The notes beneath the pieces were generated by a model. That model was not told where the DNA came from. It was given only the letters and a program-made list of their open reading frames with translations, and made no database searches. 64,000 nt of DNA from positions 426,001 to 490,000 of the forward strand of contig JAXDDX010000163.1 of NCBI GenBank assembly GCA_034670405.1, given 5' to 3'. This document shows, one piece after another, positions 10,619 to 21,800 of the stretch. This DNA is from Hoplostethus atlanticus. Lineage: Eukaryota; Chordata; Actinopteri; Trachichthyiformes; Trachichthyidae. The position numbers were made by a program, and so were the translations under genes. The number at the start of each line of letters is the position of its first letter. Within the stretch, counting starts at the first letter, position 1.

Positions 10619-11674
10619 GTATTTGCCACACACTCATCTCATCTTCCCTGGTCCTGCATCATAGTCTCCCAATTACTCAGAGTCAGTGTGGTTCAATGGA
10701 AAACAAAGGCTAATTTGAAGCATGTCACTAGCTAATTTGTGACATGTGGCTAGCTCTTTGAAAGTGATATCACACATAGACTGTTGGGTGTCATGAATGA
10801 ATCAAGCTGGGAGGAACCGACTCTCCTCTTTGATCTCACTAGCAGCCTTTGTTCCACTTTGCTTCTCATTCCACACTGGAGCTGGACTCACTGTTTATTA
10901 GCACGCTATAAAATGGATATTTAATAGGAAAAGATCACTCCCCGATTTTATATGCCAGTGATACGTATCTTAATATTATGTATTTTGTTGCAGAAACAAT
11001 TAAATAGCCTATTTATTTTACTCAAACTGCACACAGCACAAGTACAAAGACCTTCCACAATAGTCACCATTTCCAGTCATATTTCAAATGCATGTTCGCA
11101 AATAAATGGACTTTTTGAGATCAGTGATTGCAGAAGACACCTGGAGCCAAATGTATAAAACTAGCCTGGGGTGGGTTTCCCAAAATGTGTCGCAACTCAC
11201 ATAGTACGTGAAATCTCTCGTTCATTCACAATGACCTGGTGCTAGTCTTGAGATATTTTGTTGGCCCCAGATCTAGGACTATGTCTTTTCTACAACACTA
11301 TATTAATCTATTTTTAACACTGGGTTTCCTGTTTGGAAAATATTGCTCTTCTCTTTATATCTTCTGCCATGTTGATGTAAGCAAGGAACTAAACTTCAGG
11401 TGAGCCTCTTTTTACAGGCTGCAGGACTCTGCCAGTCTAACTGGATCATTAAATGGCAAGATTTTCACATTTAGGTTGATGAGCAAGTCATGGTTGAGGT
11501 TAAATTATGTTGGCATGACATTTTTCTGTCTCTTTAGATGAATGCAATCAAAATCAGTTGTCATTCCACTGAGTACCTGAATCTACAATGACAAATCGTG
11601 AAGTATATTATCAGTTGACCTAAAACACTGCACACAAATGTTAAATGGGTTATTTCTTTTATGCATACAATATT
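10619..11674. other. No gene; anonymous DNA
   Basis: No domain or repeat family recognised in this stretch. Confidence 0.55.
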
Positions 11675-11900
11675 TAAGTCAAGTTTATTTGTCACATGTA
11701 GTGGATACAGCAGGTGTGTTCTAGTGAGATGCTTACTTATAAGCCCACAGTGCAAAAGACACTAGAATCAAATTAAGTACAATAATAACAAAAATAAATA
11801 TATAATAAAGGTTATGTATAAAGCGTTTGCCTGACGGTAGCAGAGCGAACAGCCTGTGGGCTGGGTGACTGAGGTCTTTGGTGATTTTCAAGGCCTGCAA
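11675..11900 (-). mobile_element. LINE 3' end fragment
   Basis: Read on the minus strand, the start encodes a remnant (ALKITKDLSHPAHRLFALLP) of the C-terminal region seen in fish non-LTR retrotransposons. A short 3' region follows, ending AATAAACTTGACTTA, the tail type of L2/Rex-like LINEs. The copy is strongly 5'-truncated, as is usual for LINE insertions, and is not functional. Confidence 0.6.
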
Positions 11901-12690
11901 AAGGCCCATTGTGTGGAAAGTGGCGTGGTTTATAAATTTGGCTCCTGGTCATATAATAGCAGGGCACTGTACTGTATTTCATTTCTTGATTTAATGAATG
12001 ATTTTAATGGTTCCCAAACAAATGTGAAAAATATTGTGGCTCACTTTGAAGTACCATACACTTATCAAACTTTTCCTTCCATATCTGCTTTGAAATTTCG
12101 GCCCCTAAGGGCATGTTAAGCGTTGGCGGCTTTTCTATATCTTAAGTCAGACAAGACAAGATTTTGTCCTTCCCTCTCATTCAGCTCAATAGGTTCAGTA
12201 ATTAACTGGCGGAGTGTGTCTGACTGGGAGAAGAGGAGCGAGGCCTTGAAACCCAGACATGAGCTTGAAAAGAATTGTCTTGTTGGGCTCCCACACCAAA
12301 TGAGCTTTCCTCCCTACGTAGACCAGCTGACCTATCACGTCCTGATCTCTGAAGGGACCAGCCCTTATTGACTCATGATAAAGCTTTGATTTTTCATCAT
12401 TTCTCAGTGCCCCTTGTCTCTGAAGGGGGGCTAAGAGGGTCTTGCTAACCAGTATTTAAAGATCATTCTAGGCAGGGAGCCATACTCAAGGTTTCATGTA
12501 GGGAATGAGGAGGGACAAATTTTATAGGTCTGGTCAAGGGATATAAACAAGGTTCTGTAAAATCCTTGTGGGAATAGAAGCCCGCATTGCCTATAAATGC
12601 CAAAACAAAACAAATGTACCTGAATAAGGGAATAGAAGAGTCACTCGAACAGTGCGGCAGTGTTAAAGGCTCAGCCCTCGAGTGGTTTCG
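11901..12690. other. No gene; anonymous DNA
   Basis: Open frames at 11856-12371 show no recognisable domain and are partly antisense to the LINE fragment. Confidence 0.5.
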
Positions 12691-12697
12691 CTCTTAC

Positions 12698-12758
12698 CTT
12701 CTAAAGCAACTTGTTCCGCAGCAATATTAAGTTCCTTTTCTTCCACTGCTCCCATTCC
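12698..12758 (-). CDS. Weak exon-like segment
   Basis: On the minus strand a CACCACAG acceptor precedes 61 nt that are open in one frame (GMGAVEEKELNIAAEQVALE). A strong AAG|GTAAGAG donor (intron from 12,697) follows. The pyrimidine tract before the acceptor is poor. Joined to the 7,019-7,148 segment the reading phase would be compatible, but that has a one-in-three chance of occurring by accident. The gene is not recognised. Confidence 0.18.
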
Positions 12759-12879
12759 CTGTGGTGTAAAATAATCTTTGATCATACCCAAAAATTTGAC
12801 AAACAGGTAAACTGTCATCAAATGCAGCTTGTACCAACTAAAAATCCTGTCTAAATTCAGGTCCTTCTTGTCCTTTTCC

Positions 12880-13457
12880 AAGCTCGATCAAGTCGCCCAT
12901 GCTTTTATCATATCCCATTTAGATTTATGTAATTCACTGTAGTCCGGCATCAGTCAATACCAATCAATCAAGAGTGCAGCCTCCAGGCTCTTAACTTGAT
13001 CCAAGAAAAAGGATCATATCACACCGGCATTGGCCTATTTGCACTGGCTCCTCATTCCGAGTTGATTTCAAGAGCTTACTGTGTGTGTACAAAGCCATAC
13101 ATGGTCTGGCTCCCCTCTATATTTCAGAAATGATCCACTCGCCAAGGTCTTTTGTCTGTCCCACACACTAAATGTAAACTAGAGGTGATCGTGCTTTTTC
13201 TGTGACTGCCCCAAAACTATGGACCAGCCTTCCTCAAAGCATCAGATCTGCCAAATCAATTGAAGCCTTTTAAATCGCAACTAAAAAACTAAAAACTCTC
13301 TTTTCTCAATTGTGTCAATTTTTCTGCTATTTGAACTTTTGGAAGTCTGTTTTTTTTTAATTTGTGCTGTATTCTGTCTTTATTCTGTCTGTCTTTTTAT
13401 CACTTTAGTGCAAACTGTGTTGTACTCTATGAATAAATTTGACTTGACTTGACTTAG
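12880..13457 (+). mobile_element. Decayed L2/Rex-type LINE, C-terminal part and 3' tail
   Basis: In sense orientation and across frameshifts, remnants of the RT C-terminal region can be read: HAFIISHLDLCNSL near 12,898, SAASRLLT, KDHITPALAYLHWL near 13,013, and FSVTAPKLWTSLPQSIRSA near 13,197. The 3' end is AATAAATTTGACTTGACTTGACTT, a short tandem-tail terminus. Several stops and frameshifts make it a dead copy. It covers the part of the element that is missing from the fragment at 17.47 kb. Confidence 0.75.
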
Positions 13458-16425
13458 CTTCCAAATAATACAAACAAAAAGGGGAAATATGTTTCTGCAC
13501 ACCATCTGCTATATATGGGTGTACTTTGGTTCAGAGTGAGACAGATAAACAGAAAGCAAACCTTTGGAGAAAACACTGCATTTAAAAGAAATAAAATTGC
13601 GATCTCTCCAGCAGCAACTCTCTAAACTGAGGCAAACTGTAACGAAAGATTGCAAGCCTAATTATGTTTTGCATAAATTCACGATCAATCTGCAATCAAA
13701 CTGCCACGTTTCCTCGTATAGTATATTGATTACTTTTGTGTTTGAAATAAGCATTACCTGATAGTTTATATTAAGATTTATTTTCTAACAAAAAGTTTAA
13801 AAAAAAAGATTCCAGGTGTCAAAAGGCTCCAGCCAGAAATGACCAGCCAGATATGCCTTGATTGTTCACAGCATGTCACAAAATAGGCATGTCTCCGGAA
13901 ACAAACCGAACTGAGGAAATGGAGAAAGACATGAGCAAATGTACAGTAGCTAAGGTGCAAGCACATGTTCAGACCGTCATGCTCACCCATAGCTTATGGA
14001 AGGAATCTGCACTCCAGCCTGTGTAGCAACCTGAGAGCTGATGTTAAGTCTAAATAGTCCTGATTTTGTTGGACTCCAATTATCGTCCAATGATGAGTGT
14101 CAGGGTGCCCTTTACAGAGGAAATATCCAACTATAGAGGCCAATAATTGTCTTCTTCTGGACAACATATCTGGGGCACTTTCATTTTATGAACTCATCAT
14201 TTGTCATGAAAGCTGGCAATTACTGGTTAATGCAATCTCTTCTATGTTTCTCCGTATTGTGAGTCACTGGAATGGCAATATGAGATATTCTGAGCTTGGC
14301 AAAATAACTATTATCTCATCAGAAAGTCACCATTATCAAATCAACTCAGGTACTTCAACAAGGTCCTCATCTGGTATCTTAGCAAACAGCATGGAGAGTC
14401 ATGCATCTGTTCTCTGCTTGTTAATCAGCTGTTTCCTAGATATTGAAGTGCCATGTACCTTTTTTCCATAGTCCCTACCAACTCATACCCTGAGATTGCC
14501 AAAAAAGAGGACAAATCAGGAGGATCACACAAAATGTCAGACTTATCGATCATAGTTGCTGACAAGTTCTTTATCACCAGACTTGCTCAAGGCAAGCCCC
14601 TTAGACGAACTACATAAACCCCATTAATGCACCGGCAAAACAGGATATAGACCAATCCCAATGTTTGGAGCTCCTGCATAAATATCAGTGCTAGCATAAC
14701 GCATGCATCCTGAGCTACTAGCTAAAGTTGTTTACTTCTGTTATGCCAGAGCTGCAAAGCTAGCGCTTTCACAGAACCATAACAAACTATACATTGTTTT
14801 ATTGGCTACAAAGCCGGTCAACTTGTTTTTTTCCAATGTTGTAACGTTTGTGGGATTACAAACTCATACTGGATAGCTCCACTGGACCCCTGCCGTCATT
14901 CTGAGACCAATTTGACCTTGATTAGTTTTGTCTTCAGACTGCTAGGATAAACAATAAATGTAAGGAGTCACCATTGTGAGTTGGCCTGTTTTGTTAGCGC
15001 TCCCGTTACAAAAGAGGGGATCGTTTTTGCTGTACGATAGTTAGCAAAAAATGCTTTACACACACGCTTTCAGTTGATGTATCGCATGGTCAGTTTGATT
15101 TAAAATTTCCCTCTACAAACAACCTAGACTCTGCTTTTTAAGTGGTTAAGATAAATGAAATTTTACTGTATTAAAGTCTAAGCTCAAGGATTTAAAGTGA
15201 ATACTCAATCTGAATCTGAAGACAACACCGTCATTATAGACGAGACGTGGGAATAATAGGCCAGTTATAGATGCGACTCTACCTGGTCCCCCACACCCAC
15301 AGCAGTTGTCATTGATTCTCTCTCTCTCTCTTGCTTCCCCCTGCCCTCACCCTGCGGATGCTGCTCGAGCTTCCGTACACAAAATGAAAATTCAATGCGA
15401 TGTATCCCATTTGATTTGTTGCCTCATTCATTGTTTTGATAAACTTTGTGTCTGTGTCTATGTCTGTGAAATGCAAATTAAAGCCTCTTTTCACAGCTGC
15501 TGGGTTAGTGTTCTCCGTGTTGCGGTAACTATAGCAACAGATGTGGTGTTTTCATGGAATATAATAAAGCCATTCTTCCTTTCCTGAGAAAGGTGCCGTT
15601 TGAATGCTGCCAATTACTGTGAATTTTTGTGTCTGTCTGACCCTGAACACTTTACTTCAACTGGTAATTCTTAACTCACTACAAGACGTGTGTATGTCTG
15701 TCTTGATAATGGAAATATTGGTATGCCTGCCCAATCAATTGCCTACTTTACCTAGAGAAGAAACACCATAATGAGAAGTGATGCCACACCACCTGTCACA
15801 GATGTAGCTGCTGCTGATTTTTCTACGTAAACGTCAGCTCACACATATATCTCCGTAGTCTGTATTCAACAGAGGGACTTCTCATTTCCCATTTTCATCC
15901 TGGCTGACAGGTGAATGGGAAAAGCTTTACCTATGTGTTTTGCTGTGACCCCTCATGACACACACACACGCATACCACCCCCTAGAATCACAACGGGTGT
16001 CTTCCCTGACTTTGGATCCCCCAGCTGTGACCTCTTGACCTCTTGCTCCCAAACCACTGTATTGTGTGCTGCCTCTCTGTCGTGAGTGAGTCACCACAGG
16101 TGTCTCAGGCATGGTAAATAAATCATCCTTCTACCGGGGCTGAAATATTGAACAGACAAGGCACTGAGATGCTTGTCTTGTCAGAGGAAGAGAGAGAGAG
16201 GGGTGTTGGAAGGGAGGAAGGGTTGTGGATGCACAAAATGGAAAGGGGAAAGCACTATGAATGGGGTAAAAGAGAGAGGATGTGGGTGAAAGCAGAGCAC
16301 CTCAGAGTGTGGTTGGAGGAAAGGGTACGAAGAGATGAGAATGGTAGGAGGTATAATGAACCTGATAATGGACTGCAGGCAGGGCTGCTCACTTTCTTTC
16401 TGTTTCTTTGTCTCTCTTTCACACA
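13458..16425. other. No gene; anonymous DNA
   Basis: About 3 kb without recognisable repeat or coding domain, apart from a short TC run near 15,320 and a CA run near 15,960. The 124-codon open frame at 14,097-14,471 resembles no family I know and is AT-rich, so I treat it as chance. Confidence 0.5.
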
Positions 16426-16428
16426 CTG

Positions 16429-16429
<1 letters not shown>

Positions 16430-16477
<48 letters not shown>
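16430..16477. repeat. Compound (CT)n(CA)n microsatellite
   Basis: A short CT run passes into about 18 CA units. Confidence 0.95.
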
Positions 16478-16479
<2 letters not shown>

Positions 16480-17031
16480 TTCATACATCTACACACAAAC
16501 AGAGGTGAATGCAGGTCACGGTGGCTTTGCAGGTTTAGCAGTGTATTGCTCTATTCTTTCTCCCTTCATTAAACTCTTGCTGAGTCACTCTCCAGCAGCT
16601 GTCACACAGCCTCACACTATCTCGGGCCTATCGTCACATCAACACCACCCCGGGGCCGGGAGGCTGCAGATACTGTAGCAGCAAATATACATACAAGACA
16701 GAGGAAAAACAAAAAAAAACTCCAGACGATCTCCAGTCACTCTGCTTATGCACTAATAAGCTTGCTTTGCGTGCAGAAACTCAGAGTAAATGATTATTTG
16801 CTTGTGTGTGTCTGTGTGTCTGTCTATTTATGTACATGCATGCCTACTCTTGATGTCTTTAAGTGTGCGCTAATGTCAAAACCATGTAACCCCAAGGCGT
16901 GCTTCAGTGCAGGAAATTGTGCGTATACACCTGGCTGCAGTATCAACAGCATGTAGATCATTGCATGTACCATAATATTTAAAGATTAGATGATGAAAGA
17001 TAATGAACCAACTGGCGAGTCATCCAATTAC
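16478..17031. other. No gene; anonymous DNA
   Basis: Nothing recognised. Confidence 0.5.
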
Positions 17032-17342
17032 AAGTCAAGTCAAGTTTATTTATATGGCCTTTAATCACCATTACAGTCTCAAAGGGCTTCACAAACGCCC
17101 GCATTATGAAACAAAAAATGAAAGCAGTTAATGAAAATGAGAACAAAATGAAATCGACCCCCCTTTCCCTCTGTCCCGTGGGCAAACAAAGATCAAGTGT
17201 CGATAACAAAATGGGATATAAAGAAAATACACAGAATAAACGCAATAACAATGCTTGGTGAATGTCCAAGCACCAATCCGGTCACCATCATCATTCTCAA
17301 CATCGCCAGTTGTCTCTTCAAATCACCCTTCCCATCTGAACT
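17032..17342 (-). mobile_element. LINE-like 3' end, antisense
   Basis: The block opens with caagtcaagtcaagtttattt, the reverse complement of an AATAAACTTGACTTG tail. It continues with a phrase (cagtctcaaagggcttcaca) that I associate with the 3' regions of fish retroposons. No coding sequence remains. The right limit is set by the GATA tract. Confidence 0.5.
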
Positions 17343-17389
<47 letters not shown>

Positions 17390-17438
17390 CCTCAAAACAC
17401 TTGGCTACCATAATCAAAGCAAGCTAGCTAGTCACTAA
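17343..17438. repeat. GATA tract plus repeat shared with 8.75 kb
   Basis: About 11 GATA units (17,343-17,388) precede about 50 bp that match 8,767-8,827 (ctcaa.acacttg, ggctaccataat, aagcaagctagctagtcactaa). Similarity begins at the GATA tract and does not extend upstream. This suggests either insertion at, or recombination through, the microsatellite. Confidence 0.75.
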
Positions 17439-17465
17439 CCCCTACGGTAAATTAGTCTACCACAC

Positions 17466-17978
17466 GCCTCCTCTCCACCCTTGAGGGGATGGGTGTTTCA
17501 GGCTCTGCACTCTCCATGTTTGCATCCTACCTGACGGATCGCTCCTACCAGGTGACGCTGAGAGGGTCTGTGTCAGAACCACGCAGGCTCACTACTGGGG
17601 TTCCGCAAGGATCGGTTCTGGGTCCTCTTTTTTTTTCCCTCTACACAACATCTCTTGGTTCTGTTATCCACTCCCATGACTTTTCCTATCACTGCTATGC
17701 AGATGACACCCAGCTGATCCTGTCATTTCCCCCCTCTGACACACAAGTGGAGGCACGCATTGCTGCATGCCTGGCTGACATCTCGGAGTGGATGTTGATG
17801 CACCACCTGAAGCTCAACCTGGACAAGACTGAGCTGGTGTTCCTCCCGGGGAAGGGCTGTCCGCACCGAGACCTGGCCATCACCATTGATAATGCTGTGG
17901 TGACGTCAACTCGGACTGCGAGGAATCTGGGTGTGACCCTGGACGACCAACTGTCGTTCTCGGCAAACATTGCATCAG
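17466..17978 (+). mobile_element. LINE reverse transcriptase fragment (L2-like)
   Basis: This is the best preserved coding remnant in the window. It is an uninterrupted frame encoding the central part of a non-LTR retrotransposon reverse transcriptase. Recognisable blocks are SALSMFASYLTDRSYQV near 17,500, TTGVPQGSVLGPLFFSLYT near 17,593, the catalytic HCYADDTQLIL near 17,692, and HHLKLNLDKTELVFLPGK near 17,802. The YADD box is intact. RT function would be cDNA synthesis at the target site, but the copy lacks the endonuclease, the N-terminus and the C-terminal third. Similarity stops near 17,978 and the frame then runs on into unrelated sequence until 18,063. It is a dead, twice-truncated copy, although the open frame suggests it is younger than the other LINE fragments here. 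Confidence 0.88.
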
Positions 17979-18163
17979 TGGGATTTAAAGCTGTGGCAGG
18001 GTCTTCTTTTGTCAAGGCAGCTATCTATGCTTGTCAAGTGCTGTCTGAATCCCTGTGTGTCTAGCACTGGGCTACATTTTAAATCCAAAATATCAAGGTA
18101 ATCGAAGTTGGCAAAAAATGGGTCTTTCCAACAGCAGTGGATTCAGGCAATCGCCCATTGTGA

Positions 18164-18767
18164 TATACAGACGGGTGACAAATTAAAGGAAAAACCAACA
18201 TAAACTGTCTTACTAAGGTGTTGGGCCACCACGAGCCACCAGAACAGCTTCAATGCACCTTGGCATAGATTCTCCAAGTCCCTGGAACTCACCTGGAGGG
18301 ATGGAGCACCATTCTTCCAAAAGATGTTCCCTCATTTGGTGTTTTGATGATGGTGGTAGAGTGGTGGTATGCACTGCAACCCTATTATAATATCTCTCTC
18401 TTTGTAGTTGTCGATGGACTGTTCTTGCTGACAGTCTGATCACGTCCTGTATTGACATTCTCAGTCAACTGAGGAAGAGTTGCTCTTTTATTTTTCCTTA
18501 CATATCACAGCATCACGGTCATCAAATATGCGCTTTCCACCACAATTTCTGACCCTGTTTACTGATGTCTTTCCCATAGGTCTAAATGCAGATGTCACTT
18601 GAGTCACTGTTCCTATTGAAACACCAGCCAGTTGCCACAGAGCATGATAGGATGTGAATTGCTGAACTGTATGATGCAGTGCACCTGTATGGAAGCATCT
18701 GCATTCGTTATGTTTCTTTACTCATTTATTCAGGTTTTTCCTTTAATGTGTCACCCGTCTGTATATA
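18164..18767 (-). mobile_element. Internally deleted Tc1/mariner transposon
   Basis: Terminal inverted repeats are visible. The left one reads atatacagacgggtgacaaa, continuing to about 18,197. The right one (18,733-18,767) is its reverse complement with one mismatch over about 34 bp. Both ends lie in TATATA sequence, consistent with TA target sites. On the minus strand the 5' part encodes a decayed Tc1 transposase N-terminal region (KTSVNRVRN, KRIFDDRDA near 18,500-18,570). The 3' part encodes the C-terminal end (EEWCSIPPGEFQ and ESMPRCIEAVLVARGGPT). The catalytic DDE core that should lie between is absent, with the junction near 18,365. Stops occur in the N-terminal part. The element is non-autonomous, but its ends look intact enough to be a transposase substrate. 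Confidence 0.85.
18210..18458 (-). pseudogene. Tc1 transposase remnant (C-terminal part)
   Basis: This 82-codon open frame within the deleted Tc1 element joins a short stretch of the DNA-binding region (about RERYYNRVAVHTTT) directly to the last ~45 residues (HQMREHLLEEWCSIPP onward). It ends in the ARGGPTP terminus typical of this Tc1 subgroup. The D, D and E catalytic residues are not present, so no transposition activity is possible. Confidence 0.8.
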
Positions 18768-18786
18768 TATATATATATATATATAC
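18760..18786. repeat. (TA)n microsatellite at the transposon end
   Basis: About 13 TA units start within the outer end of the Tc1 right inverted repeat. Confidence 0.9.
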
Positions 18787-20284
18787 ATTTATTGCAATTT
18801 GCTGCTGTATCTACATCTGCTGTTACGATTGCATATCTGGAATAAACAGGAAAGATACGCACAAACAACATGTTCACTCATTTCAAGAAAAACACAAAAT
18901 GTATTGTTTTGTGGGGTTCCCTGTTGAGTCTAAATATGTAATTTTGCCAACCCCATCCTGTGTACCGTGACAAAACCACAGACACTAATTACTACCTTTC
19001 AGCCCGTAATCACAAAGGAAACTAGCACCTATTACAAACCTGAAATCAAAATTGCTTCAATTTTGATTGACATTTGTATGGCACAAATGGGTATGGTATA
19101 AAACATTTCCTTAATCTGCTTTCAAGGTATTTGTAAGTTATTTGTTCCAGGCAGATCTGTCTGTGTTTGTGTGCACACTTGTACTTTACTTTCTGCAAAT
19201 TCTTCTCCAATGATGAGCGAGAAAGAAGCGGTCCAAAACAAATGGCACAACAAACACACTAGTGTACCTTTATTCTCTGCTGAAGTCCCACATGAATGAT
19301 TGTATCAGAGCTTTGGCTGAAACCCCAGCTTGTCTGTCTGGCAAGGCAAAGTGGAGCCTTATTTTGGGAAAATCAGACAGAATTGTGGCTAGCAGTGACT
19401 TATCAATTAAATATAAACATGAACTTGGAGGTGTGGGTCTGTAGCCAACTTGCTACCACCGGGTCGCGACAGACAGAGATAAGGCGGAGACAGAGAGTTT
19501 GGGTTCATTACAGCCCTTGACACAAATACATATACATACACACACACAATAGGACTTCTCCGTCCTGGTCTGCTCACTGTGGCTCTCCTCACTGTCTCTC
19601 CTGTGTGTCTCTCTCTTTTCTCCTGTTCCTGCTCACTGCAAAACATATAGACACACGCATTAGCTCAGTCCTGATCTGCCGCGGCCGGTGTCGGGGCAGG
19701 GCGAATCCGCCTGCCAGCCTGACTCCGCCCCCCGCACCCAGCCAACAGCCCAACCACACCCCCCAGTCTGCCACAGGCTCTTTCCCAGAAGTTGTGTGAA
19801 ACTTGACCAGCATTGACAAATTATTGAAGTTATTTTTTTAGCAAAAGTTATTTTTTTTTAGCAAAAACCCCACTACACCTACATTCACAAACATAGGGCC
19901 TGTAATGTTTACCAAAACTAGCCTAGCAAAGATTAACAATAAAAGCAAACAAAGTAAAATAATTCCTGAATAAAAACATTATGATATTTGAAATTTCTAT
20001 TTTGACATAGAGGAGAAGCTCAGATTTAACTGAAGATCTTCATGTTTCAAAGACTTCAAAGAATTCTACTGTAAGCTATTTATTGTGCTTTCTCCACAGG
20101 TTATTAATATAGTCTTGTATGGAGTTTTTTCCTGCCTCACCTCTCCTTTTACATTTGCTCACTGACTCAAAAACAAATGAAGCAACTCAAGCCAAAGAAC
20201 ATCAATAAAATATCTTCACAGACGGAAGGAGAAAGGGTACTTATGAAATCAAAATGGCAAAACTTAAAAAAAAAATTGTATAAC
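18787..20284. other. No gene; includes GC-rich patch
   Basis: Mostly anonymous. A GC-rich patch lies at 19,670-19,790 (gccgcggccggtgtcggggc) in otherwise AT-rich DNA. It may belong to an old repeat, but I could not identify one. Confidence 0.5.
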
Positions 20285-20342
20285 AATGTGAGCTGCAGGT
20301 AGAATAAATAGGTAATGTGAACTGCAGGTAGAATAAATAGGT
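20285..20342. repeat. Two-copy 29-bp tandem repeat
   Basis: Two adjacent 29-bp copies containing ctgcaggtagaataaatagg. They differ only at about one position (aatgtgagctg versus aatgtgaactg). Confidence 0.9.
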
Positions 20343-21738
20343 TTACTGTAATTTTTCTTAGACAAACAGGTAACAAACTAGTGAGAGATCAATTCCCAGT
20401 CAGGCTATAGCTGTAACATTTGCCGTGGTTTAGTGATTTCCTCTATATTCTTCAATGCAAAAGATTTTGTGGGCGCCCCTGTTAAACCTCATGCATCATA
20501 CAGAGCAACAAGGCTAACAGCACTAGAGGCTTTTTCGGAGCAGGGTTTTTTGTAAATTGTAAATTTTACTTTTGCCAAATTCATCGTGTTCAGCTTATAC
20601 CATAAACATAACAAAGTGAAACATGAAAGTCCCAGCAAATAGTCTTCATCCTCCCAAATCGTGTTTTCTACAGCATCCATTTGTTCAAGTCTTTTATGGT
20701 TGTAATTACATAAACTCTTAATGTGATTAGATTGCTGCTGTATACCAGCTACTAATGTCAGTATTGGCTGTAATGGGAGGTAATGATGCCGGATTTGATG
20801 CTGCCAGACAGAAGGACATGAATCAGAGGATTAATGGACTCATTCAAGCCATTATCCATTAGGAGTAGTTAACTGAGGTGAATCAACGGATACAGCCGCA
20901 GCAGGCACAACAAAAGAATAACGCTAAATTTAAATTGATTTCCGTCATCTTAGACCTCAAAAGTGGCACGCGTGTGTCTTTGTGTGTGTACGAGTCTTGC
21001 ACACAGACTGCATCTCTTGATAACTTGATAACACTTGAGAACTGAAATATACTATGGACCATTTCATTTTCACACCAAATTGTATTTTTAGAACAACAAA
21101 TCTTTAATTTATTAATTGATTCCCTTGGATGGATAATTGGCCGTCATATTCCCTTGAAAGTCACTGCAAAATGAATGAATGAGAATCCAACAGCCACTCC
21201 ATCTGTACACCAAACCCAAGTCCAAGAATGAAAAAGTGTTCAACGAGTATTTGTTGGCAAGGAAGCACAATTTGTTGCCGATACAGCATCGCACACATTG
21301 ACTCCTTTAATTTAGGTATAAAAAGCACTCCTTATCATGACTTGTTTTGCTCTTTGGTAAGACGTGAGAATTATTGATCTTTGAGAGACAGTGTGTTGTC
21401 AAGACTCTCCGTAGCTCCTGCCACTCTCCTCAGACAATACTGCTCCAATTTCACCAGGGGTTCAGACACATGCAGCCCTGCCACAATATTATTCAATATT
21501 ATTAAATGGCCGGTTCCCAACACTAGCTAGCTAATTGAATACAGAGATTAAAGCTGCTATTACAGAGAATTAGCAGGCTACACAATAGAATTACAACTGT
21601 TTAATTGTCCATTACAGATTTATTAATGGGTCATAAGAGCCAATTAGAGTGTTTGTGATGTAGACAATGTTTACATTTAGGCAGGCTACTTGATTTGACA
21701 CACATCAGTTTCATTTTATTTGCCTGAGTTTTTACTCA
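20343..21738. other. No gene; possible conserved non-coding blocks
   Basis: No coding domain. The stretches 20,690-20,930 and 21,480-21,720 are free of simple repeats and rich in TAAT/ATTA cores. That composition is seen in vertebrate developmental enhancers, but conservation cannot be judged from one sequence. Confidence 0.4.
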
Positions 21739-21800
21739 GATAGATAGATAGATAGATAGATAGATACTTTATTGATCCCCTGGCAGGAAATTCTCAGTGA
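21739..21800 (-). mobile_element. GATA tract plus retroposon tail
   Basis: A (GATA)7 run is followed by tactttattgatcccc. Read on the minus strand this gives GGGATCAATAAAGTATCTATC followed by repeated CTAT, the familiar 3' end of a fish non-LTR retroposon. Only the tail is recognisable. Confidence 0.65.

Noticed and set aside
16181-16678. Open frames of 97 and 176 codons on opposite strands
   Set aside because: They consist largely of translated CT/CA repeat and purine-rich sequence; no domain and no splice or start context.
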